Positions 1 through 11,546 are shown, counted from the first letter of the stretch. The stretch is 64,000 nucleotides of DNA from Geosiphon pyriformis (GCA_016748015.1 JAAOMT010000029.1:422896-486895); one strand, 5' to 3'. Translations and numbers: made by a program. The notes: generated by a model from the sequence alone, not told the origin.

Positions 1-929
1 TCATATTCCACTAGGGCCTTTTGCCAAAGACCAATAAGCTGCATTTTGATTAAAATAATCTTGCCAAACTTGGAGAACACTGCCTCAATCACCAATTTGG
101 GAAGATCCACTGGGATTTCCTTGATGATTACCTCCCGATCCGAATGGCTGTTTACTTTTCTTAGATCATCATTTACCAAAATTTTTTCACTGATTGCCAT
201 TTCTCTTGTCTTAATCAAACTTTTTTCAGATATATATGATGACCTTATTATTCCAGGAAATTTTGAGGGAGTTGAAGCCCTCCTAAAACCATCAACTTGA
301 TAAAAATTTTTTTTCACACAAATCAACTTATCACTAACAGTTTTCCCAGAAACAGCAGAAAGTTCAATATCCAATGCAAAAGATTTCACCAAAATAAAAC
401 TCCGAATCTCCCGATCACATGATGTGACTGGCAGCAACTGATTGAATCCATTGAATGTGCGAGGAGGGAGCTCCAAAACGTCGCCAGTACCACCCACATT
501 AATGAAAGAAGACTGCTTAGACAGGTGTTCAAATATGTACGTTCTCGTTCTCAAACCCTTTGGCGTAGCATTACCCATTAGTTTGTTATCCCCGGAAGTG
601 TCAGAATTGACGTAGCTCGTTTCTTCTACAATCGTGTTCTTCATGTTTTCAATGTCAGAAGTCCCGCCAACACTTGATTCTTCGCTGTCCATTTCACTAC
701 CCCAAGATTTCTTCTGGTCGTCAACGCCATCATGTAGCATGTCCACAGGCAGAGGGCCAGCCAATGAATCCACAACAACACCAGAATTATCAGGTTTCTT
801 TGTTTTCTTGTAAGATGGACCACGAGTGTAAATACTCTCAATGCGCACCTTTTTTTTAGTGCCAGAACGGGTTCTCACACCAGCCGAACCAGATGCTGAC
901 CCACTAGCAGAAGAGCCTACTGGATCCAT
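1..929 (-). CDS. LINE-A ORF1, 5' part (partial, runs off left edge)
   Basis: An uninterrupted reading frame of about 309 codons starts with ATG at 929-927 and stays open to the window edge. The N-terminus is Gly/Ser-rich, followed by basic and acidic low-complexity stretches. A folded segment follows, and the last 44 residues visible look like an RRM (an IPVDLPKLVIEAVF helix, an FGKI strand and turn, then MQLIGLWQKALVEY). This fits the nucleic-acid-binding ORF1 protein of a two-ORF LINE, which coats the element RNA. A decayed homologue of the same protein lies at 49950-51273, where the equivalent ATG has become ATA. Having no stop in 309 codons is exceptional in this window. Family-level identity is by comparison within the window and by memory of fungal LINEs. 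Confidence 0.8.
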   Translation of the reverse strand, partial: MDPVGSSASGSASGSAGVRTRSGTKKKVRIESIYTRGPSYKKTKKPDNSGVVVDSLAGPLPVDMLHDGVDDQKKSWGSEMDSEESSVGGTSDIENMKNTIVEETSYVNSDTSGDNKLMGNATPKGLRTRTYIFEHLSKQSSFINVGGTGDVLELPPRTFNGFNQLLPVTSCDREIRSFILVKSFALDIELSAVSGKTVSDKLICVKKNFYQVDGFRRASTPSKFPGIIRSSYISEKSLIKTREMAISEKILVNDDLRKVNSHSDREVIIKEIPVDLPKLVIEAVFSKFGKIILIKMQLIGLWQKALVEY

Positions 930-1060
930 TGTCACGAACAGAGGTGTATGTAAAGAAATAACTAAAGGGAACAGAAGGGAATAAGAGAAAAGGAAGATAT
1001 TTTTTTGACTATTCTATGCTCTCGTTATGGTTAGGGAATCAATGAAAGAAAGAGTTTTTA
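930..1060 (-). other. LINE-A 5' untranslated region
   Basis: This is sequence immediately upstream of the LINE-A ORF1 start. It aligns by eye with 51274-51410, upstream of the LINE-B ORF1 relic: both share the pattern of a purine-rich block, then GTTATRGTTAGGGRAT, then a block ending in GTTTTT. That places the 5' end of the element near 1060. No promoter motif was identified. Confidence 0.5.
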
Positions 1061-1790
1061 TTTTATTATATTATTATTATTTGTTAAAAATACTTAAAAA
1101 ATCAAAAATTAACACAAGATTTTTAAGACAAAACCAAAAATTTGTCAAAATAAAATTATTATTATTATAAATATATATATATTAGCCAAAAATCACAAAA
1201 ATATTAAAATTTTAATTTATAATAATATTAAAAACTATGTAAAAATTTTAGTCAATATTATTATTAAATATTTAAATTCAAAAATTAAAAATTAATTATT
1301 AGTATATATTTCAGGTTTTAATTAATATGTTAATATTTTATGAATAAAAATAAATTTAAAAGAACTAATATAATTTAATACAAAATAAAAACCAGAAATA
1401 CTATGTTAATAAAACAATAGTATTATAAATTGGTGTTTTTATTTTTAATCATAATTTGAAAGTTTTAATACTTTAAAGATTTTAATTAGTTAAGTTTTTT
1501 GTATGATAAACAAAAATTCAATAATAATAACAGATAATACTTAATATTTAACTTTTTTAATATAGTAATTAATTTATTCTAGTGTTTTTTATCTTAATAT
1601 TTTAAAATACAAATTGAACTTTTTGGTTAATAAAAATAGTTATAGTTTTTTTTATTGTTTATTTAAATATTATTGATTTTTAAAAAAAATATTAGCAATA
1701 GTTAAGATATATTAAATTATAATTCAGTAATTATTAATTTAAATCATATTATTTAGAGTTTTTCATTTTTTTCCAATATATTATTACTTA
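1061..1790. other. AT-rich stretch, no gene recognised
   Basis: These bases are almost entirely A and T with stops in every frame. I see no alignable element, although position and composition suggest an old transposon relic decayed beyond recognition. Confidence 0.6.
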
Positions 1791-2348
1791 TATAAATTAA
1801 AAAAAATAATAATTAAATAAAAATAATCAATAAAAAATAAGTGTAAAAAAAAAATTCCAGAATTTTTTTTACATATATTTTTAAGATTCCAGAATTTTAA
1901 AATTTTAGAATACTAGATAAAAAAAATGAAAAGATTTCAAGAAATTTTGTATAATAAAAATTATATATATATATTATTAATATTAAAAACAAAAAACAAA
2001 CAAAAAATTAAAAACAAAAATTTTTAATTTAAATTCTATTTACTATTTTATTTCAAAAATTAGTTTTCTATAGCTTAAAATAGAATTATATTTATTTTAA
2101 TAAACAGATTATATATTTTATTGTATATGTTATTATAATTGTTTAATTGAATACTTATTACTTTTACTTATTGGCATTTATATTAATAAACTTTAATATT
2201 TAATTACATAAAAACAATAGTTCTTGATTATAGCTATTAATAAAATATTAATTTTTTTTTCTTTATTGGTTTTATTTAATGTTCTGTTATTAATTATGTT
2301 TTATATATAATAATTAATTAAAAAATTAAGCACTAAAATTATTAATAT
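1790..2348 (+). repeat. Decayed Gy1-like LTR, left half (interrupted by Gy3)
   Basis: This is an AT-converted version of the Gy1 LTR. It keeps the AATTCCAGAATT repeats near 1853-1910, the TATATATATA box near 1960, and the hairpin region near 2215-2245 (CAATAGTTCTTGATTATAGCTATT versus CAATAGCTCTTGATCATGGCTATT in Gy1, with C to T and G to A changes only). It stops at the Gy3 insertion and resumes at 9954. The left boundary is approximate. Confidence 0.6.
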
Positions 2349-2989
2349 TGTTACAATTGAGACCTATATTTCTTATTAATTATCACATGTATTAGCCACT
2401 GATGTCATATAATTAGCCATACTATTTTTAGAAAGTGATCATTGATCTGATCATTAACCACTTTTGATAGCTATATAAGTAATGAATCTCTTAGCTATAA
2501 AAAAGCATGTAATAACAAGCATCTGAATAATCAAGAATAAATAAAATAACAACTTTCATCTCAATTTATTTTTTATTACTAATTTCCCTTTCCCTACCTT
2601 CAAGTATCTGAACATCTTAAAGATAAAAAATTACTTGTTGGTCTTTTCCTGATGTATATAATTGTAGCATTTAAAGATTATTTGAATAAATGTGAATGAA
2701 AAGCACAAGTTAATACCTAATATTGAATTCTAAGAGTGCCAACATGAGGCATAAAATTATACCAGTAGTAATCAATTGTTGACAGTACAGACTATCTCTC
2801 TACCTTCAAATTCTCCAGTTACTTTTGAAAAGAATAGCAACTGAGATATTTTATGAGACTGATCTCACACATTGAATCCATACTCATTCAATTCACTCTT
2901 TAAAGTTGAATTCATCTTTGATTATTTCTATCATCCTACAATCCTGTTTTCTCTTGCTATCCATTAGCTTGTTACTCCAATCTGTAACA
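2349..2989 (+). repeat. Gy3 5' LTR
   Basis: The LTR begins TGTTACAATTG and ends CTGTAACA, so it has TGTTA/TAACA inverted ends. It pairs with 9313-9953, which is the same length. A TATA-like box (GCTATATAAG) lies near 2470. Just upstream, near 2436-2455, TGATCA occurs twice around a central GATC. Confidence 0.9.
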
Positions 2990-2995
2990 TAAAAG

Positions 2996-3012
2996 TGATG
3001 CTCCCTGTAAGA
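2996..3012 (+). other. Gy3 primer-binding site
   Basis: TGATGCTCCCTGTAAGA lies six bases after the LTR. It is a near match to the Gy1/Gy2 primer site TGGTGCTCCCTGTGAGG. The two differences at conserved positions are G to A, so the original primer was probably the same tRNA. The tRNA was not identified. Confidence 0.6.
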
Positions 3013-3509
3013 TTGTCAAAATCCACTTTGTTTCCTATTGTATGAGTAATTATTTATACCTGCCATAACAATCAGAAGAACACTTTGAAGCACACAACAA
3101 AAACGATTTAGACTTTATTGAACTCAATCTTTTGCTCTTCTGCTTGATTTGCTTTCCCATTGAAGAACAATCCAGCAGACAATTTCAAGACTTTTGGAAC
3201 TGGTTTCTGAATGAGCATTCAGCTGAAACCTATACAGCTTATACAATCTATTACTTTGACCAAGCTTATTTTGAAGACAACTGTAAAGAAAGAAACAACA
3301 GCATTGATCAACTTTTATACTCAACAATCTTTGAACAATAGCCTCCTGATTTCGAATATCTGAATCATTAAATCCACATTTGGATTGCTGCTCATTAATT
3401 AACTGAAACTTTTCTTGAAACAGAAGAAGAAAGCTATTAAACTACTCCTGTTTTTGATCTCTTTTCAAGTAAATTAGAACACTTAACACAAACAGTTACA
3501 CCTGAACCA

Positions 3510-4580
3510 ATGGCTCAAGACCCTCTACAACAAAACATTTTGATCACCCTCCAAGGTATACAGACTGCTTTAGGGCAAAGAAACAACACCCCATTACTAT
3601 TATTTAGAGGTGATGCCCAAGATCCAATAGAATGGCTGGATGATTTTGAGAGAGCTGCTACAGCAAACCAATATAATAATGAATACAAGTTCTAAATTGT
3701 TGGTGGCTACCTCCAAGACTCTCTTGCTACTTGGTTTTCACAAGAAACCAATGCCAATGCTCAACAAAAAATCATTAGATGGTTACTAGCAAATGCCGGA
3801 GAAAACAACACCTCTTTTACAACCCAGTTTAAAAACAAGTTCAGAATCCCAATCTTGATATCCAAGTGGCACATAGAATTAAAAAAAAAAACTCAAGGCT
3901 TTGGTGAAATTGTAACTGAATATGCTAAAGCAATCAGAAAGTTAATCAAACATGTAGACTCTAGAAGAAATTGGACAGAAAAGCAAAAGATTCATTCCTT
4001 CACAAAAGGATTGAGAACTGATTTATCTTATGCTCTTTGGCCTCTTTTGGCCTTGAAAGACAATTCTACAATGAACATGGCCATTGAACTTGCCCAACAA
4101 ATTGAAGACAACCAAAGAATACATTTGAGATCTACACTTCCAGTTTTTGCTTCTGCTCCTGTTATGGCTCCTGCCCTTCAAATGGCTGCTGCCTCTTTTG
4201 CTGCCCAAACTCAAGATCCAAATGAACAATTAATTAATAGACTCACAGCCAATCTTGCCCAGTTATTAGAATCTTTGGCACAAGCAGTTAGAGATAACCA
4301 ACAACCACAAAGACCCAAATATGAACCACATTTTAATTAGCCCTAGCAACCTCTTTATCAAAGACAGCAAAATCGTGGTCCTTCTGTATGTTATAAATGT
4401 GGATTAACTGGACATTTCTCAAGAGATTGCAACAATCTTTCTTTACCTCCTCCAGTCCCCAAAAATAATGACAATTAAAACAATAAACCCATCAACAATA
4501 ATGCTCCCAATCAAAGACCCAACCATGCCAACATCAATTTTTTTGGAGAGGATCCTCTAGTTAAAGCCACAATCTATCAG
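3510..4580 (+). pseudogene. gag: Gy3 gag
   Basis: The frame starts at ATG 3510 (Met-Ala-Gln-Asp). It has a capsid-like segment (FRGDAQDPIEWLDDFE at its start, then LATWF) and a nucleocapsid CCHC knuckle, CYKCGLTGHFSRDC, at about 4388-4430. The frame is constant but broken by stops at 3693-3695 (after KF, where Gln is expected) and by two TAG codons near 4338-4346 that read as former CAG. The product would form the virus-like particle. A decayed homologue is present at 22605-23815. Confidence 0.8.
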
Positions 4581-4619
4581 CCTTTAAACTGGTAGGTGCA
4601 CCTCCAAAGGATGAAAGTG

Positions 4620-5845
4620 CAAGCCAACCAGAAGAAAAACCTTTTTTTGCTTTTAACTTAACTAATGATGACCATGACATGGATGAATTAGCAATCAACA
4701 CTTCTGAATTAACCAGAAAAAAGAAGAAAGCCAAGATTAATTTCGTTCTAGATCTCAACAAAGCCTTAATTTCCACTACTGATAACAATGAGCCACCAAA
4801 AGCCAAAGTTTTTAAGAACTCTCCAAAGTTGGAACCCCCAGAAATTGTACAAAAATCTGAACCCTATTTTGTTGTCAAAGATTTCATGAAAATCCCAGCA
4901 CACATTACCTTTGGCCAGTTAATAACCCATTCACAGTTCAGAAAAGATCTTCACAAATCTCTAATCCCCAAGAAAAAAACACCAAAGACCAATAAACACC
5001 CTCACCAAGCTGAATTTGCTAACAACAGCAATGTCACTCCTCTAATTTGCAAAGCACAAGTGGCTGGTTACTTCATTGACTTGATCCTAGACAGTAAATC
5101 ATCTGTTAGTGTAATTGCCAAACACTTCCTTAAAGCAATTGGCAGAAAAATTGATGAGTCTTCCACCCGACCAATGACCAATGTACATGGTGACAAGAAA
5201 AAAAGTCTGGGCATTGTCAAAGCTATTCCTGTCCGTATCAATGGCATTAGTATTGAAACTGACATGGAAGTTTCTGAAGTTAAAGAATACACCATCATTG
5301 TTGACAATGAGTGGCTCAAGAAAGCAAAAGCCTTACTCAACTATGAACTTTGTAAGCTAACCATAAGATGTGATGAAAAACTCATTGTGGTTAAATGTTG
5401 CCATTGGACAACTCCTTCAGCAACCAAACAAAATCAAGAAGATGAGCAATTAGAGGAATCAGATGATGAAGAGAGTGATGAAGAAGATGAACAAGAAGAA
5501 ACTGCTGAACTCACCTACACCACCTTTATCAGCAATGGCAAGCCACTAGACAATGTTAAAGCTGATAGAGAGGGAATCATTGTAAACAACAAGCTGATCT
5601 GCTGGCCCTATTATGATATTCTAAGAAGAACTTTTAACCAAAAGCCTGGCAAGAAAGCCAAATACAATTATAGATGGCATGGCCCTTGTGTCTGGTGCTG
5701 GTGCAATAAATCTTTGTATTCTCCAAGTGATGAATGTAAATCATGCTTGATCTATTACAAAGATTGGGAACCAATTAGCCTAATACCAAGAAATAAATTA
5801 AAAAAAGTACAGAAGTTCTTTGAGAATGAACCACCTGAGATCTAA
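4620..5845 (+). pseudogene. pol: Gy3 protease, acidic linker and Cys cluster
   Basis: This is the longest open stretch of Gy3 (ATG at 4679, 388 codons), in a different frame from gag. The retropepsin core reads LILDSKSSVSVI at about residue 137, so the catalytic D-S-G has become D-S-K. An acidic run (EEDEQEE region, about residues 255-275) and a Cys cluster (CVWCWC...CKSC, about residues 337-360) follow. The Cys cluster occupies the position of the larger Cys-rich domain of Gy1 and Gy2. The protease would cut the Gag-Pol precursor. Loss of the active-site Gly predicts an inactive enzyme. Confidence 0.75.
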
Positions 5846-7400
5846 TCATTAGTAGTAAAACAAAGAGAACCCTCTTTAGAAGAAAGAAAGATAGACATTG
5901 AAAATCTGTTGACAAGAAACAGCCCAGTTATCTTAAAAAAAAGTGATACCCCAGGATGAACCCATGTGATACAACACACTATCACCACCAGAGAAACTTG
6001 TCTCATCCATTTGAAGCCTTACCAATCCAATCACTGAAATAATGAGTTTATCAAGAAAGAAATAAACCAGATGAAAGAACTTGGATTCATACAAAAAACC
6101 AAAAGTGAATGGGCTTTCCCAGTTGTAGTGGTATTCAAGAAAGGTAGAACTCTATGCTTCTGTATTGACTACTGCCAATTAAATGCCATCACTGAAAAAA
6201 ATATGTACCCACTTCCCAAGATTGATGCAATGCTGGACCAATTCAAAGATGCTGCTTTCTTTTCAACCATTGATTTAACTGCTGGATTTTGGCAAGTAGA
6301 AATGGATTCAGAAAGCCGGAAGAAAACTGCCTTCATCACCAAGTATGGCACCTATAAATTCACAGTCATGCCTTTTGGTTTCACCAATGCTTCTCTCATC
6401 TTTTAATGCTTAATGGATAAAGTATTTGAATCAGTGAAAGAAAACTTTGTTCTGGTCTATCTGGACAATATAATGGTGTACTCAAAAACCTGAGATGAAT
6501 ATCTTAAACATTTGCAAAAGGTTTTTGATCTTCTCAGAAATGCAGGTCTCAAGATCAACCCAATTAAATCTTTCTTTGGAAGACAATTCACCCAATTTCT
6601 TGGCCATCTTATTACAAAAGATGGAATTTTCTCTGATCCAGCCAAAGTGGAAAAAGTTCAGAACATAAGACAACCAATGAATGTTTATGAGTTACATTTT
6701 TTCCTTGGTTTGGCCTTCTATTATCACAAATTTGTTAAGAATTTTTCCAAAATTGCCTCTCCACTCAATCAGCTATTCAGGAAAAATGTCAACTACCATT
6801 GGGGCACACATTAGCAAAAAGCATTTAAAACCTTCAAAGAAAAATTGGTTACAGAACTTATTCTCAAGCAACCTGATCTGGATCAACCTTTCATCCTTTA
6901 CACTGATACATCTGGCTATAGACTTGGTGCTGTTCTCTCACAAAAAAATGAAAATGGCAGAGAACATGCAATAGCCTATGCCAGTAGAATTCTTACACCA
7001 GCAGAAAAGAACTATTTAGTTACTAAGCAGGAATGCTTAGCAGTAGTTTGGGCTACCAGCTACTGGGATAAGTATCTTCTTGGTGTGAAGTTTTTGGTGA
7101 TAACAGATCACCAAGCTTTGGTTTGGCTGCACAACAAGAAAAGGCTAGAACATAAACAGATAGCCCACTGGATACTCTACTTGGATGAATTAGACTATGA
7201 TATTTAACACTGTAAAGGAGCTAATCATCAAAATGCTGAATCTCTCTTCAGACTTACCACCAAGTGACAATACAACCTTCCAAACCAAACCAACCTAATT
7301 ATTAGTAATTCTCTTACAACCAAACATGATAATAGACTTGGACAACTACTCTGCCTTAATGGAATTTTTGGGTAAAGGACAATACCCACCGGAATAGACT
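5846..7400 (+). pseudogene. pol: Gy3 reverse transcriptase and RNase H
   Basis: This is in the same frame as the protease. RT blocks are visible in order: LCFCIDYCQLNAIT, FFSTIDLTAGFWQVEM, VMPFGFTNA, then the active-site box as VYLDNIMVYSKT, where YLDD has lost its second Asp. RNase H follows with ILYTDTSGYRLGAVLSQ, then YASRILTPAEKNY, and ITDHQALVWL. Stops at 6404-6406, 6491-6493, 6812-6814 and 7205-7207 are each explained by a Gln or Trp codon with one C to T or G to A change. The frame shifts between 7207 and 7419. Confidence 0.85.
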
Positions 7401-8590
7401 TGACAGCAAAGAGAACAGTTGTGCAAACAATCAAATTTTTATTTGATCTGCCAGAACCAATTATATAAAAGAAATAGAAAAGATCCTGACTGCTCTCAGA
7501 GAGTCATAAGATTTGAAGAAAGAGAAATTGTGATCTACAACATGTACACTGATCCATTAGCTGGACACTTTGGAAAAACAAAAACAATTCAGAAAACTCT
7601 AGCTTGCTATTATTGATCTACCTTGGGAAAAGACATTGCTGAATACATTAAAACCTGTAATACTTGCCAAAGAAGAGAAAAACCCAATCACAAAAAAAAC
7701 ATCTATCCAATCTCTGTTGGCCAACCCTTTGACAGAATTGGTATAGATGTTGTTGGATCATTAACAGTAACTCCTGATGGCAACAGATACATTATCACAG
7801 CTACTGACTATCTTACAAAGTGGGTAGAAGCAAGAGCCACCCCAGATCAAACAGCAGTTTCCATTGCTAATTTCATTTATAAAGATATTATTTGTTACCA
7901 TGGCTGCCCCAAAGAACTTTTATCTGATAGAGGAAGAGCTTTTCTTAGTACACTGATTGAAAAACTTTGTAGAAAATTGGAAATACATTACAAACTTTCC
8001 TCCTCTTATCACCCCCAAACAAATGGCCTAGTGGAACATTTCAATAAAACACTGTGTGAAACCTTAGCCAAAACAAGTAAAAAAACAAACTTATAAGACA
8101 AAGTACTGCCTTCAGCTTTGTTTGTTTATAGAACTGTGAATCATGACATAACAAGTTATGAACCCTTTTACCTGCTCTATGGACAAATGGCAACACTACC
8201 AATAGAAACTAATATTGAGACAATACCCTTTGAAGAAATCACAATAGGGAATTACAAAGACATTTTGCAAAAAAGACTTGGTACCATTCTTGACTCATTG
8301 GTAAAGGCACAGATAATTGCCTTTGAAAAGATAAAACAGTTCCAAGAGAAGCTTAAGAAAAAAAAAACCTATAAAACACTTTCCTTAAGCATTGGTGACT
8401 TGGTTTTGGAATATCATTTAGACAAAGACAATATCTATGGTAATAAATTCTCTAGCTGATGGAAAAGACTCTTTATAGTCAACAAAGTTTTGAACAATGG
8501 TTCTTATATTCTTCAAGATCAATCCGGAACAATCTTTAATGATTGTTTTGTTTATGGCACATGACTCAAGAAATATTACAAATGATTTGA
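7401..8590 (+). pseudogene. pol: Gy3 integrase
   Basis: The zinc-binding N-terminus reads LAGHFGKTKT...CNTCQRR (HHCC type). The catalytic core keeps all three acidic residues: D in RIGIDVVG (about 7740), D in LLSDRGRAF (about 7920) and E in TNGLVEHFNKTL (about 8030). Stops at 7614-7616 (former Trp), 8094-8096 and 8457-8459 interrupt a single frame. This is the only one of the three full-length Gypsy families in the window whose DDE triad is complete. The enzyme would insert the cDNA. Confidence 0.85.
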
Positions 8591-8686
8591 TTGGTTACCT
8601 GTTGTGGTAATATCGACCCAAATGATCAGCAAAAATCAGATATAAATAAATGTACCACTCCCAAAACAGAGATATTTTCAATCGAC

Positions 8687-9343
8687 ATGAACAATTATTT
8701 TCTGGATCAAAACATTCAAAACGCTTTCTATACTCTTCATGAGTATTGGATTAAAAACTATCCAAATGCTACTTTGACCATTGGAAAACAGACCACAATA
8801 ACTGATAGCAATAGAACACATACTGTTATTAAACCAAAGAAAACAACTACCAGAAGAGAAAAAATTGGTAGCAAAATGGATAAATATCTGCGAGAAAGTA
8901 TAATAACAGCGATACTCGTACTCTCCACCACACTTGGAAAAACAATTAAAGAAATCTTACCCATAGACAAAAACTTGTCATATGGAAAACAACTAGAGCT
9001 TTATGATCGCCTTGGTGAAATCATAGATGACATGAAGTTCATGAAGAAAACAACTTCAGAGATACAGGCAGAAATTTTGGGCATTATACGATTAGATATT
9101 CTAAGAGTTTTAACCATTGCTAAAAGAGCCAAAACTCTAATACAAAGATTTGGTCTTTTGAATACAAAACTCATTTTACCTCAAGTATTATACACCCTAT
9201 CTACAAAAAACTTCAATAAATTAGTTAGCTTTGAGTTAGATAAAACTTTTCAAATAGATTACACTATAAATAGCTTAATTTCACCAGAGCTCAATTTCTT
9301 TGGAGAGGATGATATTATGGTTGAAACCTATACTTCTTATTAA
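8687..9343 (+). CDS. Gy3 third ORF (ORF3), function unknown
   Basis: This ORF is open for 218 codons from ATG 8687, and the frame is open upstream from 8591. It lies downstream of pol and runs across the polypurine tract into the 3' LTR. The product is Lys/Ile/Leu-rich and mostly helical in appearance, with no signal peptide, clear membrane span or Env-like motif. A segment ATLTIGKQTTI followed by a basic run and a helical stretch resembles the EITINQQTIRYK segment of the Gy1 third ORF (20260-20945 and 45756-46442) and EITIDKKKI in Gy2 (near 32400). I do not recognise the family. It is intact although pol of the same copy has many stops. Confidence 0.65.
   Translation: MNNYFLDQNIQNAFYTLHEYWIKNYPNATLTIGKQTTITDSNRTHTVIKPKKTTTRREKIGSKMDKYLRESIITAILVLSTTLGKTIKEILPIDKNLSYGKQLELYDRLGEIIDDMKFMKKTTSEIQAEILGIIRLDILRVLTIAKRAKTLIQRFGLLNTKLILPQVLYTLSTKNFNKLVSFELDKTFQIDYTINSLISPELNFFGEDDIMVETYTSY
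9299..9312 (+). other. Gy3 polypurine tract
   Basis: TTTGGAGAGGATGA lies directly before the 3' LTR, the expected position for the plus-strand primer. It lies inside the third ORF. Confidence 0.6.
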
Positions 9344-9953
9344 TTATCACATGTATTAGCCACTGATGTCATATGATTAGCCACACTATTTTTAGAAAGT
9401 GATCATTGACCTGATTATTAACCACTTTTAATAGCTATATAAGTGATGAATCTTTTAGCTGTAGAAAAACATGTAATAACAAGCATCTAAATAATCAAGA
9501 ATAAATAAAATAACAACTTTTATCTCAATCCTTTTTTTATTACTAATTTCCCTTTCCCTACCTTCAAGTATCTGAACATCTTAAAGATAAAAGATTACTT
9601 GTTGGTCTTTTTCTAATGTATATAATTGTAGCATTTGAAGATTATTTGAATAAATGTGACTGAAAAGCACAAGTTGATACCTGATATTGAATTCTAAGAG
9701 TGCTAACATGAGGCATAGAATTATACTAGTGGTAATCAATTGTTGACAGTATGGACTATTTCTCTACTTTTAGATTTCCCAGTTACTTTTGAAAAGAATA
9801 GCAACTGAGATATTTTATAAAACTGATCTCGCATATTGAATCCATACTCATTCAATTCACTCTTTAAAGTTGAATTCCCCTTTGATTATTTCCATTATCT
9901 TACAATCCTGTTCTCTCTTGCTATCCGTTAGCTTGTTACTCCAATCCGTAATA
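9313..9953 (+). repeat. Gy3 3' LTR
   Basis: This LTR is the same length (641 bp) as the 5' copy. Its terminal TG has become TA and the final TAACA has become TAATA, both G to A or C to T changes. Scattered transitions separate it from the 5' LTR. Confidence 0.9.
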
Positions 9954-10200
9954 ATATTAATAATAACTTAATAAAAAATTCATAAAACAAGGATAAAAAC
10001 TTAAAAATAATTTATTAAAAAAACATAATTATCAGATTAAACTAGTTTTTATGCTAAAAAAAGAAATTTGGAAAGACAATACAATTTAAATCTCTGTTTA
10101 TTATACAAAAAACTCAAAACCAAAATCTTCAAATTACAATAACAGTTAAAATTTTATTATAATTAACCAATTAATATTAAATTATAGATTTTAATTATTA
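9954..10200 (+). repeat. Decayed Gy1-like LTR, right half
   Basis: This continues the LTR interrupted at 2348. The stretch near 10090-10135 (AAATCTCTGTTTATTATACAA then AAACTCAAAACC) matches the end of the Gy1 LTR (GAATCTCTGTCCATTATACAA then GAACTCAATTGG) with transitions. The right boundary is approximate. Confidence 0.55.
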
Positions 10201-10903
10201 AAGCTAATATCCAAAATCTTTTACTTGTAAAAATATTACTAATTATTAATTTAATAATAAAGATAGAAAACTAAATTAAAATATTATATAAAACCAAAAA
10301 ATTATTGTCATAGAAAATATTAAACATATTATAAACAGTTAAAATTTGATTAAAAAAAAACTTTATAATTAATTTTAATTAAACAATAAATTATATATTA
10401 ATTAAAACATTTTTCTATTTATATTGCTTAAAAATTATAAAAATTTATGTTTTAGTTTATAAATTAAAAATATATTCATAAATTAAACATTAATTTAATA
10501 AAACCAAAAACAATTTTAAAACTAATTTATTATAATATTTTTATAACTTATTAAATATACTTAATAAACCAGTTGTTTTTTTATTAAGCAAATTTTTAAA
10601 TATACTAATTAATTTATTATAGCTAATTTTATCATAATATTAATAAAAATAGTATTATTAACATAAATTAATAATAAGTAATATTATATATTTTTAATAT
10701 TTATAATATATATAATAAATATAAATATATTAAAATATTTTTTAATATCTGTATTTGTTATTTGTTCAAATATTAAATTGTTATCAATCAATATCTATAT
10801 ATTAAAAACAAATATATTAAAATATTATTTAATGTTTATATTTATAATGTTTTAATTAATAGAATTTTATATTTATGGTTTTTTTTAAAAATTATAATAA
10901 TAA
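10201..10903. other. AT-rich stretch, no gene recognised
   Basis: The sequence is nearly pure A/T with no frame worth reporting. It is probably the same older relic that flanks the decayed LTR on its left side at 1061-1790, but I cannot align the two. Confidence 0.5.
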
Positions 10904-11546
10904 TATTATAGTTAAAACCCATAATTTTTATTAATTATTTCATATATTAGCCATTAATATTATATAATTAACTATCTTATTTTTAAAAAGTAATTAATAA
11001 CTTAATTAATAACTTAGTTATTATTTTAATTATTAATTATTAATCTAATTAATAATTTAATTGTTAATCTAAACAATAATTTAATTATTGACTATTTTGA
11101 ATAATTATATAAACAATATATTATTCAGCTTTAGAAAAACATGTTTTAATATACAAGATATATATAAATTAAAGTAATAAAAATTATTTTTAAATATTCA
11201 ATCTTTTTTAATTTACTTATTTTCTTTTTTTAAATTTTTTTAAGTATCTAAACATTTTTGTAATAAAAAATTACTTATTGGTATTTATTTATAATTAAAA
11301 TATTTATAAAATTGATTTTATATATTGAATTTATTTTATTTTATTTTATTTTTTGAAGTTAAATTCTTTTTTAATTATTTTTCTTATTATATAATCTTGT
11401 TTTTTTTTGTAATTTATTAGTTTATTATTTTAATTTATAACATAAAAGTAGTGTTTTTTGTAAGATTATCAAAATTTATTTTATTTTTATTTGTATAAGT
11501 GATTATTTATACATATTATAATAATTAAAAAAATATGTTAAAGCAT
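10904..11546 (+). repeat. Relic Gy3 copy, 5' LTR and leader
   Basis: This is an AT-converted Gy3 LTR (10904-11442, starting TATTATAGTT where Gy3 has TGTTACAATT) followed by the leader, including the primer site as AGTAGTGTTTTTTGTAAG. It is about 100 bp shorter than the 641-bp LTR because of an internal deletion. It ends at an inserted LTR at 11547, and the copy resumes at 22605. Confidence 0.75.

Larger units (their letters stand above)
2345..9957 (+). mobile_element. Gy3: full-length Ty3/Gypsy retrotransposon with 4-bp target duplication
   Basis: Two 641-bp LTRs (2349-2989 and 9313-9953) flank gag, protease, RT, RNase H, integrase and a third ORF, in Ty3/Gypsy order (RT before IN). The four bases before and after the element are both ATAT, a plausible 4-bp target duplication, though weak evidence in AT-rich DNA. 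The element sits inside a decayed Gy1-like LTR. Unlike Gy1 and Gy2 it has no dUTPase between protease and RT, but it has an acidic linker and a small Cys cluster there. Several in-frame stops and a broken RT active site show that it is dead. Confidence 0.9.

Noticed and set aside
4561-5340. Minus-strand ORFs 4561-4806 and 5068-5340
   Set aside because: Antisense shadows of the Gy3 protease/linker frame with no recognisable content.
3693-8459. In-frame TAA, TAG and TGA could mean a reassigned genetic code
   Set aside because: Trp positions show both TGA and TAG, while normal CAA, CAG and TGG codons are common in the same genes, and long clean frames (1-929, 41837-43495) use stops normally. 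Mutation explains the pattern better.
8591-9343. Gy3 third ORF as an envelope gene
   Set aside because: No signal peptide, no transmembrane anchor, no Cys pattern or cleavage site; it also overlaps the polypurine tract and LTR.
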